The notes: generated by a model from the sequence alone, not told the origin. Numbered from the stretch's first letter, positions 25,665 to 33,992 are shown. The stretch: 64,000 nucleotides of DNA from Fibrobacter sp. (GCA_024399065.1 JAKSIB010000005.1:100363-164362); one strand, 5' to 3'. Numbers and translations are program-made.

Positions 25665-27353
25665 ATGCTAGTAAAGAAAGCGAAAATACCCGACAATTTA
25701 GCTACTAAGATTTTGACTCATGTCCGTAGCTATGGCGCCGCTAATGAAAAAGGCGAACTGTTTGACCGAATATTTAATCGTGGCGATACTATTCGTGAAA
25801 TCACAGCATCCAAGAATGTTGTCGGACAAGGCGTAAGTCAGATGATGTATCCAAACGGAATGGCTCCGGATGGATTTAGCACCTATAGTCCGGGTATCGG
25901 CGTATCGACTAAGTCCATGGATGTGGATAAGGTACAGAATGCGATCGCTGAGAACCAGATTTCGCTGTATTGGCGTAAGAATGTTGAACGTGCATTGAAG
26001 TATGATACGGTGGCATGCCGTTCTGAAGTGAATGAATCTTTGATTCAACTATGTAATGAAGCTATTTATAAGGATGATATCGACGAAATATGCTCGCTAT
26101 CTATTGACCATGATGCTGAGATTGGCGACGCAGTTCAGCTGAAGCTTGGACGTATTTTCCGACGTGACGTGCTTAGAAAGATCATGCAGTTCGATAAGAA
26201 TGGCTGGGATTACATGAAGTATCTGTTGACCCGTGGCCGTATCTTCTTGGAAGTGCTATATGATCAGGGTAGCGGTCGTATTGTCGGTGTCAACATGCTT
26301 CCTGAAGAAAATGTGATTATCGTTGTTCAGGATAATTTGATTATTGGATATCGTCAGATGTTGACTGGCGCAATTAGCATGCAGAATGGTGGTAAGAACT
26401 ACATTGATTTTAGCCCAAACCAGATTCTATATGCTTCATTGGGTATGACTGGTCCGGGTGGCATCAATGATCCCCGTTCTATCCTTGAACCGGCTATGAA
26501 GCCGTACAATCAGCTGAATACCATTGAGGATTCAGTTGTAATGTATCGTGTATTGTGGGGTTCGGAAAAACTGGTGATGAAGGTTGATACCTCTGGTATG
26601 ACCAAGGCGACTGCCGAAAAGTTCATGAAGGATCAGGCCAAGGTGTTTAGCCGTAAGCTTGATTATAATTCTATGACTGGCGAAATCACCAATTTTGGTA
26701 AGGTAGTCGGTTTGACTGAACATTATATTATTGGTGTTGGACAGGGACGAACTGGTTCTAGTATCGAACGTATGAATGGCGGCGAACAGTTGGGCAATAT
26801 CGATGACTTGAAGTTCTTCAAGCGTAACTTGGTTAATGCCTTGATGGTTCCTCCGGGCCGTATAACTGCGTTGGCTGGCGATTCCCAGAATTACTCACAG
26901 GGTAAGATTGGTGAAGTAACTCAGGCTGAAGTGTCGTTTGCACGATTGGTTCAGCGTTATCAGACACCGTTCGAAAATATTCTTGTCCGCTTGTTCGTAA
27001 TGGTGCTGAATACGGATAATTCACTTTCCGAAGATATCAAATTTCAGGACCTGTACCGTGTTCGCTTCCGTAAGTCAAATGGCTTCCAGAATTTTATTGA
27101 CTCTGAAGTCTGGACTACAAAGCTTCAGGTTTTTGACGCCATGATGAAGCATGTGTCGTCCAAGGAAAATCCGTCGGGCGCATTATCTAAGCAGGCTGCA
27201 TTACGATGGGGATTGCGATTGGATGATGAACAGTACAACTTGAACAAAAAGTGGTGCAAGGAAGAAGAAAAGGAAGCGTCTGGTGAAGATACCAGTGGTG
27301 GCGACGAAGCGCCTGACGCTGGTGGCGCCGGTGGTTCAATCCCGGGAATGTAA
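25665..27353 (+). CDS. 20: Portal vertex protein (gp20-like)
   Basis: 562 residues, similar in length to T4 gp20 (524). The layout is that of T4-type portals: N-terminal basic region, LYWRKNVERAL and RRDVLRKIMQ wing segments, the central DLKFFKRNLVNALMVPPGRI region (in T4-type portals a conserved '...D(D)vkyF...LY.aL.vP.sR' block) and an acidic, Gly-rich C-terminus (GGDEAPDAGGAGG). The portal dodecamer forms the DNA entry channel at one head vertex and nucleates head assembly. RBS AAGAGG before ATG. Downstream are a 193-aa protein and the major capsid gene, as in the 20-(21-22)-23 order but with protease and scaffold displaced to 32-34 kb. Confidence 0.88.
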   Translation: MLVKKAKIPDNLATKILTHVRSYGAANEKGELFDRIFNRGDTIREITASKNVVGQGVSQMMYPNGMAPDGFSTYSPGIGVSTKSMDVDKVQNAIAENQISLYWRKNVERALKYDTVACRSEVNESLIQLCNEAIYKDDIDEICSLSIDHDAEIGDAVQLKLGRIFRRDVLRKIMQFDKNGWDYMKYLLTRGRIFLEVLYDQGSGRIVGVNMLPEENVIIVVQDNLIIGYRQMLTGAISMQNGGKNYIDFSPNQILYASLGMTGPGGINDPRSILEPAMKPYNQLNTIEDSVVMYRVLWGSEKLVMKVDTSGMTKATAEKFMKDQAKVFSRKLDYNSMTGEITNFGKVVGLTEHYIIGVGQGRTGSSIERMNGGEQLGNIDDLKFFKRNLVNALMVPPGRITALAGDSQNYSQGKIGEVTQAEVSFARLVQRYQTPFENILVRLFVMVLNTDNSLSEDIKFQDLYRVRFRKSNGFQNFIDSEVWTTKLQVFDAMMKHVSSKENPSGALSKQAALRWGLRLDDEQYNLNKKWCKEEEKEASGEDTSGGDEAPDAGGAGGSIPGM

Positions 27354-27363
27354 ACAGTTATAT

Positions 27364-27392
27364 GGAAAGGCTCGGAAAACACCGGGCCTTTC
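27364..27392 (+). terminator. Rho-independent terminator
   Basis: GAAAGGCTCGG-AAAACA-CCGGGCCTTTC stem with short T stretch; two bases before the next late promoter. Confidence 0.65.
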
Positions 27393-27393
27393 T

Positions 27394-27401
27394 TATAAAC
27401 T
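27394..27401 (+). promoter_or_regulatory. Late promoter TATAAACT
   Basis: Exact octamer, 24 nt before ATG 27426. Confidence 0.75.
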
Positions 27402-27425
27402 TTGGTAAAAATCCGGAGAAATCTG

Positions 27426-28007
27426 ATGAATGAATTTACTCAATATGTCCGTGAAGTATGTGCAAATAACCCAGCATTGTGTGAAGCTATCTTGACTGGC
27501 TATAATTCCATTATTAATGAAAGTATTGGATCGAAGATTGTGGCGCCTGTCGCTATGGCAATTGCTTCACTGCTTGGGGCCGCAAATGCTGATACTTTGA
27601 CTGCTAAGGATTGCTCAGGAAATGCATGCCGTATTTATGATGGCGCAACTGAAATTGGATTTACTAATCGTCATGGTGACCTGTTTGATGCACAAAGTGG
27701 TGACTTGATTGCTAATGGCGTTGTTCAAAATGGCCAGATTACCGATGTCGAAGATGGCATCGGTATGGAAGCTCGTGACTGTAACGGCAACGCTTGCGAC
27801 ATTTATGATGGTGGCGAAAAGGTTGGTCATACTAACCGCCATGGCGATTTCTTTGATAATAATGGAACCTTGGTGGCAAATGAATTTGTTGATGGTGGCA
27901 AGATTTCGTATGCCAATGGCGACGATGACAAGGTTATTGATATCACTGATCCTGATGTTGGATATGATCCCAGATATTATTCTTTGACCGAAGAATTGGG
28001 CGACTAA
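27426..28007 (+). CDS. Duplicated-repeat protein between portal and capsid genes (193 aa)
   Basis: ATG 27426 with GGAG 8 nt upstream; the TTG at 27402 lies at the expected transcript start and is rejected. A hydrophobic segment (VAPVAMAIASLLGAANA, about residues 39-55) looks like a signal-type or membrane segment and is preceded by I-N-E/S, a possible prohead-protease site. Then come two 40-residue repeats: DCSGNACRIYDG...TNRHGDLFD and DCNGNACDIYDG...TNRHGDFFD, each with two cysteines. The end is acidic. It may be an internal or decoration head protein or a secreted factor; no family recognised. Confidence 0.7.
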   Translation: MNEFTQYVREVCANNPALCEAILTGYNSIINESIGSKIVAPVAMAIASLLGAANADTLTAKDCSGNACRIYDGATEIGFTNRHGDLFDAQSGDLIANGVVQNGQITDVEDGIGMEARDCNGNACDIYDGGEKVGHTNRHGDFFDNNGTLVANEFVDGGKISYANGDDDKVIDITDPDVGYDPRYYSLTEELGD

Positions 28008-28035
28008 GTACAAAAAATCATTTCAATGTAGAAAA

Positions 28036-28062
28036 TGCACCGTTTTTTAGCGGTGCTTTTTT
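28036..28062 (+). terminator. Rho-independent terminator
   Basis: GCACCG-TTTTTTAG-CGGTGC followed by six T. Confidence 0.85.
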
Positions 28063-28067
28063 GATGC

Positions 28068-28075
28068 TATAAACA
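28068..28075 (+). promoter_or_regulatory. Late promoter TATAAACA for the capsid gene
   Basis: One mismatch at the last base; leaves an unusually long leader of about 55 nt before ATG 28137, with GGAG-type RBS AAAGGA. Confidence 0.6.
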
Positions 28076-28136
28076 AATATACAGAAAGTCTTCCTCAGGG
28101 GAGACAAAGTAAAACATCCTTTAAAGGAATAGAATT

Positions 28137-29630
28137 ATGCAGACTCTACAGAAGAAATCTACAACTCGCAAGTGGCAGTCCGTGTTGGAATCCAACCTCG
28201 GCCGTCCCATTCGCTCTCGTGCAGAAGCATCCGTGATCGCTACCCTGCTCGAAAACCAGAACAAGCTTAACCGTGGCGCCCTCATCGAAGCTGCCAACGT
28301 CTCCGCTGACGTTGCTCAGTATCAGCAGTACGCTCTCCCCCTGATCCGTCGTCAGTTCCCGGAACTCTTGGCAATGAATACCGTTGCTGTGATCCCGACC
28401 ACTACTCCGAACGGTATCTATTTTGCACTCCGTTACCTCTATGATAACGAACCGGTGAAGACCACTGCTTTCCGTAAGGGTCAGAAGCAGGAAATCGGTT
28501 ACGATCTCGTTGCTGATCATACCGGTTTTGTTGGCACCTTCAATCCTTGGTCCACTGGTGCTGGCGAAATGCTTTCCAACTACATGGAAGGTACTGAAGA
28601 ACGTACCGGCGCTTCTGCTAACGGTGCTTCCTTCGACATGCAGACTCCGGGTCTGATCTACAACAACTTTGGTGGTTCTTATGTTGCTGGCTCCGACGAA
28701 TACGGTGCTTACAGCTTCAACATCAAGAAGGCTTCTGTCAAGGTTATCAGCGGTGCAATCCGTGTTGGTACCCGTGCAATCAAGTCTCACTATACTCTCG
28801 AACTCCAGCAAGATATGGCTGCTGCCCACGGTCAGGACGTTGAAGCCCTGCTCCTCGAAGGCCTCCAGTTCGAAATTCAGCAGAACATCGACCGTGAAAT
28901 CCTCATGGCTATGGTGATGGTTGCTCAGACTGCCGCTCTCGGTGGTGAAGACGCTATCCTGATGAACCTTGCTGACGAATCCTCTGTTTCTGCTGGTGCA
29001 GGCCGTTGGGCTGCTGAACGCATCGCTGGCGGTATCGTTAACACCATCATCGCAGTGTCTCGTAAGATCGCTCTTACCACTCGTATGGGTTGCGGTAACT
29101 TTGCCATCGTTTCCCCGGATATCGCAGCTGCAGTTTCTACACTGAATAACGGTATCTACACTGCTAACTACCTCAACACCGACGCTGCTGTGCAGCCTGC
29201 TGGTGGTGTGGCTGACGCTGGCTCTCTCTTGAACGGCAACATCAAGCTGTATCAGGATATCTATGCCAACGCTTCTTATGCCCTCGTTGGCTATAAGGGT
29301 GGACGTCAGGGTGAATCCGGCATCATCTTCATGCCTTACATCCCGTACATCTTCACCAAGACTGCTGGTCAGGAAGACGGTTCTCCTCGCTTGATCGTCA
29401 AGTCCCGTTATGCTATCGTTGCTAACTTGCTCGGTGCTGGTCAGTTCTATCGTATCATCCGCTTCACTAACGTAAGTTCTGTGATCCGTGGTATCGATCT
29501 GGACAACATGCCGTGGCAGTCCAATGGTGGCGTCTCTATGGACGAAACCATGCAGTACGAAACCACTCCGGATAAGGATGGCCTCATCAACGTTCCGGCT
29601 GGTCTCTCCTACGAAAACAACAACTGGTAA
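28137..29630 (+). CDS. 23: Major capsid protein (gp23-like)
   Basis: 497 residues (T4 gp23: 521). The central block SHYTLELQQDMAAAHGQDVEALLLEGL...IQQNIDREIL corresponds to the conserved gp23 segment with 'YT.ELAQDL.A.HG.D.E..L...L..E...EINRE', and ASYALVGYKGGRQGESGIIFMPYIPY matches the C-terminal block. A prohead-protease site L-I-E|A falls at E51|A52, the expected place for removal of the N-terminal delta-type peptide. Codon use differs from all neighbours: C-ending codons (CTC, ATC, ACC, AAC, TTC) dominate, as expected for the most highly translated gene. Own late promoter and terminators on both sides, i.e. a single-gene unit. Confidence 0.93.
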   Translation: MQTLQKKSTTRKWQSVLESNLGRPIRSRAEASVIATLLENQNKLNRGALIEAANVSADVAQYQQYALPLIRRQFPELLAMNTVAVIPTTTPNGIYFALRYLYDNEPVKTTAFRKGQKQEIGYDLVADHTGFVGTFNPWSTGAGEMLSNYMEGTEERTGASANGASFDMQTPGLIYNNFGGSYVAGSDEYGAYSFNIKKASVKVISGAIRVGTRAIKSHYTLELQQDMAAAHGQDVEALLLEGLQFEIQQNIDREILMAMVMVAQTAALGGEDAILMNLADESSVSAGAGRWAAERIAGGIVNTIIAVSRKIALTTRMGCGNFAIVSPDIAAAVSTLNNGIYTANYLNTDAAVQPAGGVADAGSLLNGNIKLYQDIYANASYALVGYKGGRQGESGIIFMPYIPYIFTKTAGQEDGSPRLIVKSRYAIVANLLGAGQFYRIIRFTNVSSVIRGIDLDNMPWQSNGGVSMDETMQYETTPDKDGLINVPAGLSYENNNW

Positions 29631-29662
29631 TCAGTTTAGTTTTCTGGAAAACGGAAATGAAG

Positions 29663-29690
29663 AGGACAGGCTCAGGCCTGTCCTTTTCTT
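29663..29690 (+). terminator. Rho-independent terminator after the capsid gene
   Basis: AGGACAGGC-TCA-GGCCTGTCCT followed by TTTCTT. Confidence 0.85.
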
Positions 29691-29691
29691 G

Positions 29692-29699
29692 TATAAACT
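29692..29699 (+). promoter_or_regulatory. Late promoter TATAAACT
   Basis: Exact octamer one base after the capsid terminator, 39 nt before ATG 29739. Confidence 0.75.
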
Positions 29700-29738
29700 T
29701 TTTTGGTTAAGTAATTCACCTCTGAATGGAAGTACGAT

Positions 29739-30041
29739 ATGGATACTAGTGCATTTGCGTTATGGAAATTTAAGACGATTGAGGGTGTAATTGTTGGCGC
29801 TAAAAGTGGGGATGTTTGTACGACCCATTTTGATAATGGCCTTGTCCGTGGCGATATTACGTATAACCCTACTACTGAAAAAATGATGATGATGGTCAAC
29901 GGTGAAACGACTCCGCTGTTTGTCTGCACGTTTAGTGATGCGGTCCAGACGATGACCAAGCATAAGTTATATACTGAACGTCCTGAGCTGGAACGGCATA
30001 GTAGTTCATACATTAAATATGGACATGTTCCTGATGTGTGA
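29739..30041 (+). CDS. Small hypothetical late protein (100 aa)
   Basis: Beta-rich small protein (EGVIVGAKSGDVCTTHFDNG) with a four-methionine run, no motif recognised. Its TGA stop lies 21 bp from the 3' end of the convergent tnpB-like gene, and the terminator that would normally follow it is found at 32017-32039 on the far side of that gene, suggesting the nuclease gene was inserted between this gene and its terminator. Confidence 0.65.
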   Translation: MDTSAFALWKFKTIEGVIVGAKSGDVCTTHFDNGLVRGDITYNPTTEKMMMMVNGETTPLFVCTFSDAVQTMTKHKLYTERPELERHSSSYIKYGHVPDV

Positions 30042-30062
30042 CATGACACCGTTACCAAAAAT

Positions 30063-31796
30063 CTACGCAAATTTACCAATAGGTGAAACTGGGTGATTTT
30101 CTATGGATTGTTTAAACAAACCATCGTAACGGCATTTTTCCAGAAACTTCTTGACCTTCCACCTAGGAAGGATTCCTTTAGGGACGAAGTTCCTGTATCC
30201 GCTATCCCCTGCCTGAAGCAGGTACCCTCTTAACACGGTCGAGGTAAGGCGGAATTTAATGTTCTTTGCACTATGAATATCGGCATTCTCAGAATGACCA
30301 CATTCAATGCAGCAAAATTCTTCTTGGGTCTGTCTATTTCTATCATCGATACAACCACAATGACCACACATCTTGGATGTGTATTCTGATTGAACCAATG
30401 ATACCGACAGACCATATCTAGGAGCGATATGTATAAAGTCATCTTTTAATGATGACAGTCCAGTTCTAAGATGGAGCCTTCCTAGATTGACTCCGTTTGA
30501 ATCCTTTGCATACAGCTTACTGCCTTGGAAACCATCAAGGTTCTCCATTGCTATGTGCTTGATTCCACTTGATGCAAATCGCTTGCATAGTCTTGCAATA
30601 GTCCGCTTGTTGGAATCGTTTAATTTGTTTGAAATTGCAGTAAGTCTTCTAGCATCCTTCTTCGCAATGTGGAATGCTTCTTGATGCTTATTGCCAAACT
30701 TGGCATTGTAGTTCTTCTGCTTGGTATCGACCTTTAGCAGTTCCTGTTCTAGGTCTGCAATCAAAGCATTATCGTTAGGAATGAACTCACCAGTAGATAA
30801 TGCAAACATATTGTGCTTGGAATTGACATCAATACCGATGGTATTTTCCTCGGAAATATCTTCATCACTTGTATATCTTTTTCCCTTTCTAGCCAGCACC
30901 AGATGGATGTCATTGCCACGGATTACCATATTGTACGATGTATCTGATCCATTGCAATATCTGGCAAGGTTACGATGATATTTCTTGTTGTACTTGACTG
31001 GAATGCACATCGTATTTGAACTGGAGCCACGGTATCCGTCATCTGTCCAGTCCCAAGAAATCTCTGCATAGTAGTCAAATTTACCTTTCTTGGTAGCCTT
31101 GGCTATGATAGGACGCTTGATACGGCTACGACCACTGAAGGACAATGAATTGAACTGAATAGCCCCACGGGTCATATACTCGGTATATACACTTTCCCTG
31201 CGGGATAAAGCCAATCGCATTAACCGTTCAAATCCGTACTTGTGTATACGGCATAGAATACCTTGATAAAACTTTTTCTTTGTATCTGGAATATCGGTCA
31301 GAATAATGGATTCCAACCAGTATTCGGTATCGCTGTTACCATATCTAGCCAACCAAGTCAACGTCTTGGTAAGTTCAGTCTTTGTAGTATGCCGTTCGAT
31401 TGACTTGAGGTCACCTACATTATGTTTCTTTGTTCGACGCTTGTAGAAGGTAGGAACAAGTTCAGTAACCTGTTCGAATTCTATGTGTTTCCTGATTGCA
31501 TCAAAGCGAAGCTGGTATGCTCGCCATACATCCTCGATTGCCTTCTTCAAGTAATGGCTGGATAGACGATTCGTAAACATTGGATTGAATAGGTTGAATG
31601 CATCAAACTTGCTCATATCCTGATAGCGGAGCATATCACCGTGGAATATATCGGATATCTCGTTCCTCACGTCACGGATTTCCTTCCCACGATTAATTAG
31701 TTCATTACGCTTGGTATCAGACAGCAGAAGCGGATAGAACGACACCGAATATGTCGATTCCTCACTATGCTTCAATGTCCTACACCACTTGCTCAT
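30063..31796 (-). CDS. tnpB: Large TnpB/Cas12-like RNA-guided nuclease candidate
   Basis: 577 residues from ATG 31796 (a TTG at 31805 is in frame but inside the leader region). The C-terminal 260 residues hold a complete RuvC nuclease: D323 in GIDVNSKH, E418 in AMENLDGF, D506 in NADIHSAKN, and a zinc ribbon CGHC...CCIEC between them. The N-terminal 315 residues are longer than in typical TnpB (about 370-430 total), giving a size nearer miniature Cas12f/Cas12U-type proteins. No tnpA, no subterminal IS hairpins and no CRISPR array are near. A late promoter and a pseudoknot leader precede it. It may be a stand-alone homing or domesticated nuclease; guide RNA not located. Confidence 0.85.
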   Translation of the reverse strand: MSKWCRTLKHSEESTYSVSFYPLLLSDTKRNELINRGKEIRDVRNEISDIFHGDMLRYQDMSKFDAFNLFNPMFTNRLSSHYLKKAIEDVWRAYQLRFDAIRKHIEFEQVTELVPTFYKRRTKKHNVGDLKSIERHTTKTELTKTLTWLARYGNSDTEYWLESIILTDIPDTKKKFYQGILCRIHKYGFERLMRLALSRRESVYTEYMTRGAIQFNSLSFSGRSRIKRPIIAKATKKGKFDYYAEISWDWTDDGYRGSSSNTMCIPVKYNKKYHRNLARYCNGSDTSYNMVIRGNDIHLVLARKGKRYTSDEDISEENTIGIDVNSKHNMFALSTGEFIPNDNALIADLEQELLKVDTKQKNYNAKFGNKHQEAFHIAKKDARRLTAISNKLNDSNKRTIARLCKRFASSGIKHIAMENLDGFQGSKLYAKDSNGVNLGRLHLRTGLSSLKDDFIHIAPRYGLSVSLVQSEYTSKMCGHCGCIDDRNRQTQEEFCCIECGHSENADIHSAKNIKFRLTSTVLRGYLLQAGDSGYRNFVPKGILPRWKVKKFLEKCRYDGLFKQSIENHPVSPIGKFA

Positions 31797-31913
31797 ACAA
31801 TACAAAAATGGCTCGTTAGGAACTTATTGTGAGATTCAATTCCAAACGAGCCATCATAAATGGTTTCCTATTCAGATCAATGAAGAATCTCACTAATCCA
31901 TTGAACTGCTCAT
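31797..31913 (-). ncRNA. Pseudoknot leader of the large tnpB-like gene
   Basis: Minus strand: GTGAGATTC (31893-31885) pairs with GAATCTCAC (31837-31829), 9 bp; ATGGCTCGTT (31854-31845) pairs with AACGAGCCAT (31817-31808), 10 bp; order P1-P2-P1'-P2', loops 30, 7 and 11 nt, the last AATAAGTTCCT. Same topology, same 11-nt third loop and same CACAATAAG...CTAAC context as the leader at 3666-3768, but no stem sequence in common. The ATG follows 11 nt later without a Shine-Dalgarno sequence. Confidence 0.75.
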
Positions 31914-31919
31914 ACTATA

Positions 31920-31927
31920 AGTTTATA
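31920..31927 (-). promoter_or_regulatory. Late promoter TATAAACT for the large tnpB-like gene
   Basis: Exact octamer on the minus strand, 123 nt before ATG 31796; shares flanking ACT(A/T)..AGTTTATA context with the promoter at 3775. Confidence 0.7.
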
Positions 31928-32016
31928 TAATGTCCTTGCAAATTATAAGCAGTTTTAACCATAAAATACTATAAGTAAATTATTGGAAAGTTTGGGTAGA
32001 TTTATAACATACTGTA

Positions 32017-32039
32017 GACAACCCGTAAGGGTGTTTTTT
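32017..32039 (+). terminator. Rho-independent terminator
   Basis: ACA-a-CCC-GTAA-GGG-TGT with one bulged A, followed by T6. No + strand gene ends just before it; it probably belonged to the 29739-30041 gene. The rest of 31928-32064 holds only AT-rich DNA with a loose inverted repeat (AACTGCT/AGCAGTT). Confidence 0.55.
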
Positions 32040-32064
32040 ATGGCGAAAAAAGATTTTTACATCA

Positions 32065-32072
32065 TATAAACT
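32065..32072 (+). promoter_or_regulatory. Late promoter TATAAACT
   Basis: TATAAACTGTAT, 28 nt before ATG 32101. Confidence 0.75.
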
Positions 32073-32100
32073 GTATTGTAAAATACTTAGTTGGTTTACG

Positions 32101-32268
32101 ATGAACGAACGTGATGGCAAAATTTTGATGACTGCGATACTGAATAACGATGATTCGACAGTTAAGCGAATCATCAGTACGTATTTTGAAGCCGCATACA
32201 AGCGTGCGATTACGTCAGAAACGAAAGCTATGATGGAATCGATTAGTAACCCAGCTAAAACGAAGTAA
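32101..32268 (+). CDS. Small protein (55 aa) before the prohead protease
   Basis: ATG to TAA open frame of 55 codons: MNERDGKILMTAILNNDDS... ending NPAKTK. Helical and charged. It has its own late promoter (32065-32072) and codon use like its neighbours, which is why I accept it in spite of its size. No Shine-Dalgarno is obvious. In T4, small core proteins (gp67, gp68) are encoded just before gene 21; a similar role here is possible from position only. Confidence 0.6.
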   Translation: MNERDGKILMTAILNNDDSTVKRIISTYFEAAYKRAITSETKAMMESISNPAKTK

Positions 32269-32294
32269 TTTAAATGGTGTAACGCATTCTGGGT

Positions 32295-32302
32295 TATAAA
32301 CT
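32295..32302 (+). promoter_or_regulatory. Late promoter TATAAACT
   Basis: Exact octamer; the expected transcript start (about 32309) makes the ATG at 32311 leaderless and favours ATG 32329. Confidence 0.75.
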
Positions 32303-32328
32303 TAGGTTATATGCGTAGCGAGGTCGAT

Positions 32329-33075
32329 ATGGCTAAAGTACAGAGACAAATTTGCGGCGACGCTATTATGGAAGGGTCCAACGCACGAGAAGAAGAACGT
32401 GTCGGTCTTGATGGCCGAAAGACCCGTCGTTTGATTATTGAAGGTGTCGCAATTGAATGCGATATTCCGGGAATTAATGGTCGTTCTTATCCTAAGCGTA
32501 TTATTGAACGTGAAGTTAAGCGTCTTGTTGCTGAAGCTGTACCGTATGGCCGTTTGGCGGCTGAATTGAACCATCCTCGCTTAGACGATGAAGGATCCGC
32601 CAAGGATTACCCGATTTTTGAAATGAATTTGGCCAAGACTTGCGCTGTCGTTGAAGATTTGCATATGGAAGGTAACAAACTTATGTGCCGCATGGTTGTT
32701 GCGGAAGGAACCCCGGCAGGTGATACTTTGGCCGGATTGATCCGTTCTGGATACCGTCCCGGTTATTCTTTACGTGGCGCCGGTAACACGATTCCGGCAG
32801 GCGACCATGAAGAGATTGATGATGATTACACGATGATCACCATTGATGTTGTTGGAAACCCAAGTTTTGGTAAAACCGCTATTTTCAATAGTCGTCTTGA
32901 ATCTGTGAATGGCGGTAAGCGTGCATTGACTGAAAGTGTGTCCTATAATCCGTCTGCGATTATGGAATCATTGAATTCTTATCGTCGTGAAGTTGCCGCT
33001 GCGACTCCGTTTAAAATTGGTTATGAAAAGTATAACAAGGCTGCAATGCTTGCTGAAATGGTACGAGGTGTGTAA
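32329..33075 (+). CDS. 21: Prohead core protease (gp21-like)
   Basis: 248 residues. The T4 gp21/herpesvirus-assemblin type is recognised by INGRSYPKRIIEREV near the N-terminus, the catalytic-His block AAELNHP near residue 80 and the Ser block PGYSLRGAG near residue 145, then the conserved DVVGNPSF segment. The enzyme cleaves scaffold, capsid and internal proteins after [L/I]-x-E. Its own C-terminal part holds such sites (ALTES, AIMES), and one lies near the N-terminus (AIMEG), consistent with self-destruction after maturation. ATG 32329 with GCGAGG upstream is chosen over ATG 32311. Directly followed by the scaffold gene, as in T4. Confidence 0.88.
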   Translation: MAKVQRQICGDAIMEGSNAREEERVGLDGRKTRRLIIEGVAIECDIPGINGRSYPKRIIEREVKRLVAEAVPYGRLAAELNHPRLDDEGSAKDYPIFEMNLAKTCAVVEDLHMEGNKLMCRMVVAEGTPAGDTLAGLIRSGYRPGYSLRGAGNTIPAGDHEEIDDDYTMITIDVVGNPSFGKTAIFNSRLESVNGGKRALTESVSYNPSAIMESLNSYRREVAAATPFKIGYEKYNKAAMLAEMVRGV

Positions 33076-33078
33076 TCT

Positions 33079-33960
33079 ATGGAATTGAAACGTATTCTGA
33101 CAGAAAGCGAGCTGACTGCGATACCTGATTCGGTCATTACTAAGATTGAATCGGCGTATCGTGCTGAATTGGCTAAGGCTGTCGAGACAGAATCAGCAAA
33201 GACTACAAAGCGATTCCAAAAAGTTTTGGAAAGCGTTACTGCAAAGGCGGATGAACGTATCAATAGCGCTATTACTGAATGCGTACAGCAGGCCAAGGAT
33301 ACCGCTATCAATGATAAAATGTTTCAAGTGCTGAAGGATGTTGCTGCAGTTCTTGAGGCAGCTGGAATTCCGACCAGTGAAGCTACCAAGAAGCTGAAGG
33401 AAGAACTTGCTCAATGTAACGTAAACTTGAAGAAGGCTTATGCTGAACGTGAACATGTCAAGGAACAGCTTAATGAACAGCAGAAAAAGAATTACATATA
33501 CAGTGAAGTGCAGGGTATGCGTCCCGAAGTGGTCGATGCCGTCATGAAGCACTTTATGCATTATGACATTCGTGAAATTGACCGTGAAGCTATTTCGAAG
33601 TTCCTCGATGGTACAAGCAATGACGCTTACATGATGGATGTCGATCCTGATAGTGAAGGTGAATTGAACATGGACCGTGTTGCTGCCGCTCTGAGTGAAA
33701 TTGACCACGAGCTTGAATTGGATGTTCCGACATTCCCAAGCCGTAAGGGTGGCGACACTAAGAAGAAGGGCCGTTTCGAAAGCTTGAGCCGTGGATTAAC
33801 CCCTGATCGAGTCGCTCTCGGTACACCGAATGTCACATTTGAATCATTGGCTAATATGAATACCGCCAGTTCCCAGACCCCTGAGGATGACGATGTTGCC
33901 GATGCATTGGCTCAGTTCAGTGCATTTGAGCAAATGGGAAAAATGGGCGGCTTCATTTAA
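33079..33960 (+). CDS. 22: Prohead scaffolding core protein (gp22-like)
   Basis: 293 residues, mostly long coiled-coil helix (residues 20-150: LKEELAQCNVNLKKAYAEREHVKEQLNEQQKK), followed by a region with acidic stretches and a short C-terminal domain ending QMGKMGGFI. Position directly behind the protease, length (T4 gp22: 269) and coiled-coil composition support the scaffold role; the core is assembled inside the prohead and then digested by the protease. A site I-L-T-E|S lies at the N-terminus. ATG three bases after the protease stop; translation probably coupled. Family match is by context and composition. Confidence 0.75.
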   Translation: MELKRILTESELTAIPDSVITKIESAYRAELAKAVETESAKTTKRFQKVLESVTAKADERINSAITECVQQAKDTAINDKMFQVLKDVAAVLEAAGIPTSEATKKLKEELAQCNVNLKKAYAEREHVKEQLNEQQKKNYIYSEVQGMRPEVVDAVMKHFMHYDIREIDREAISKFLDGTSNDAYMMDVDPDSEGELNMDRVAAALSEIDHELELDVPTFPSRKGGDTKKKGRFESLSRGLTPDRVALGTPNVTFESLANMNTASSQTPEDDDVADALAQFSAFEQMGKMGGFI

Positions 33961-33992
33961 ATCTGTGGGTTCGTCTCCTTGCCACAGGTTTG

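Noticed and set aside
30038..31978. IS ends for the large tnpB-like gene (TCAC at 30041-30038 and TTAC at 31978-31975 on the minus strand)
   Set aside because: Tetranucleotides fit, but no subterminal hairpins with adjacent guide sequences are present at either side; too weak to define a mobile element.
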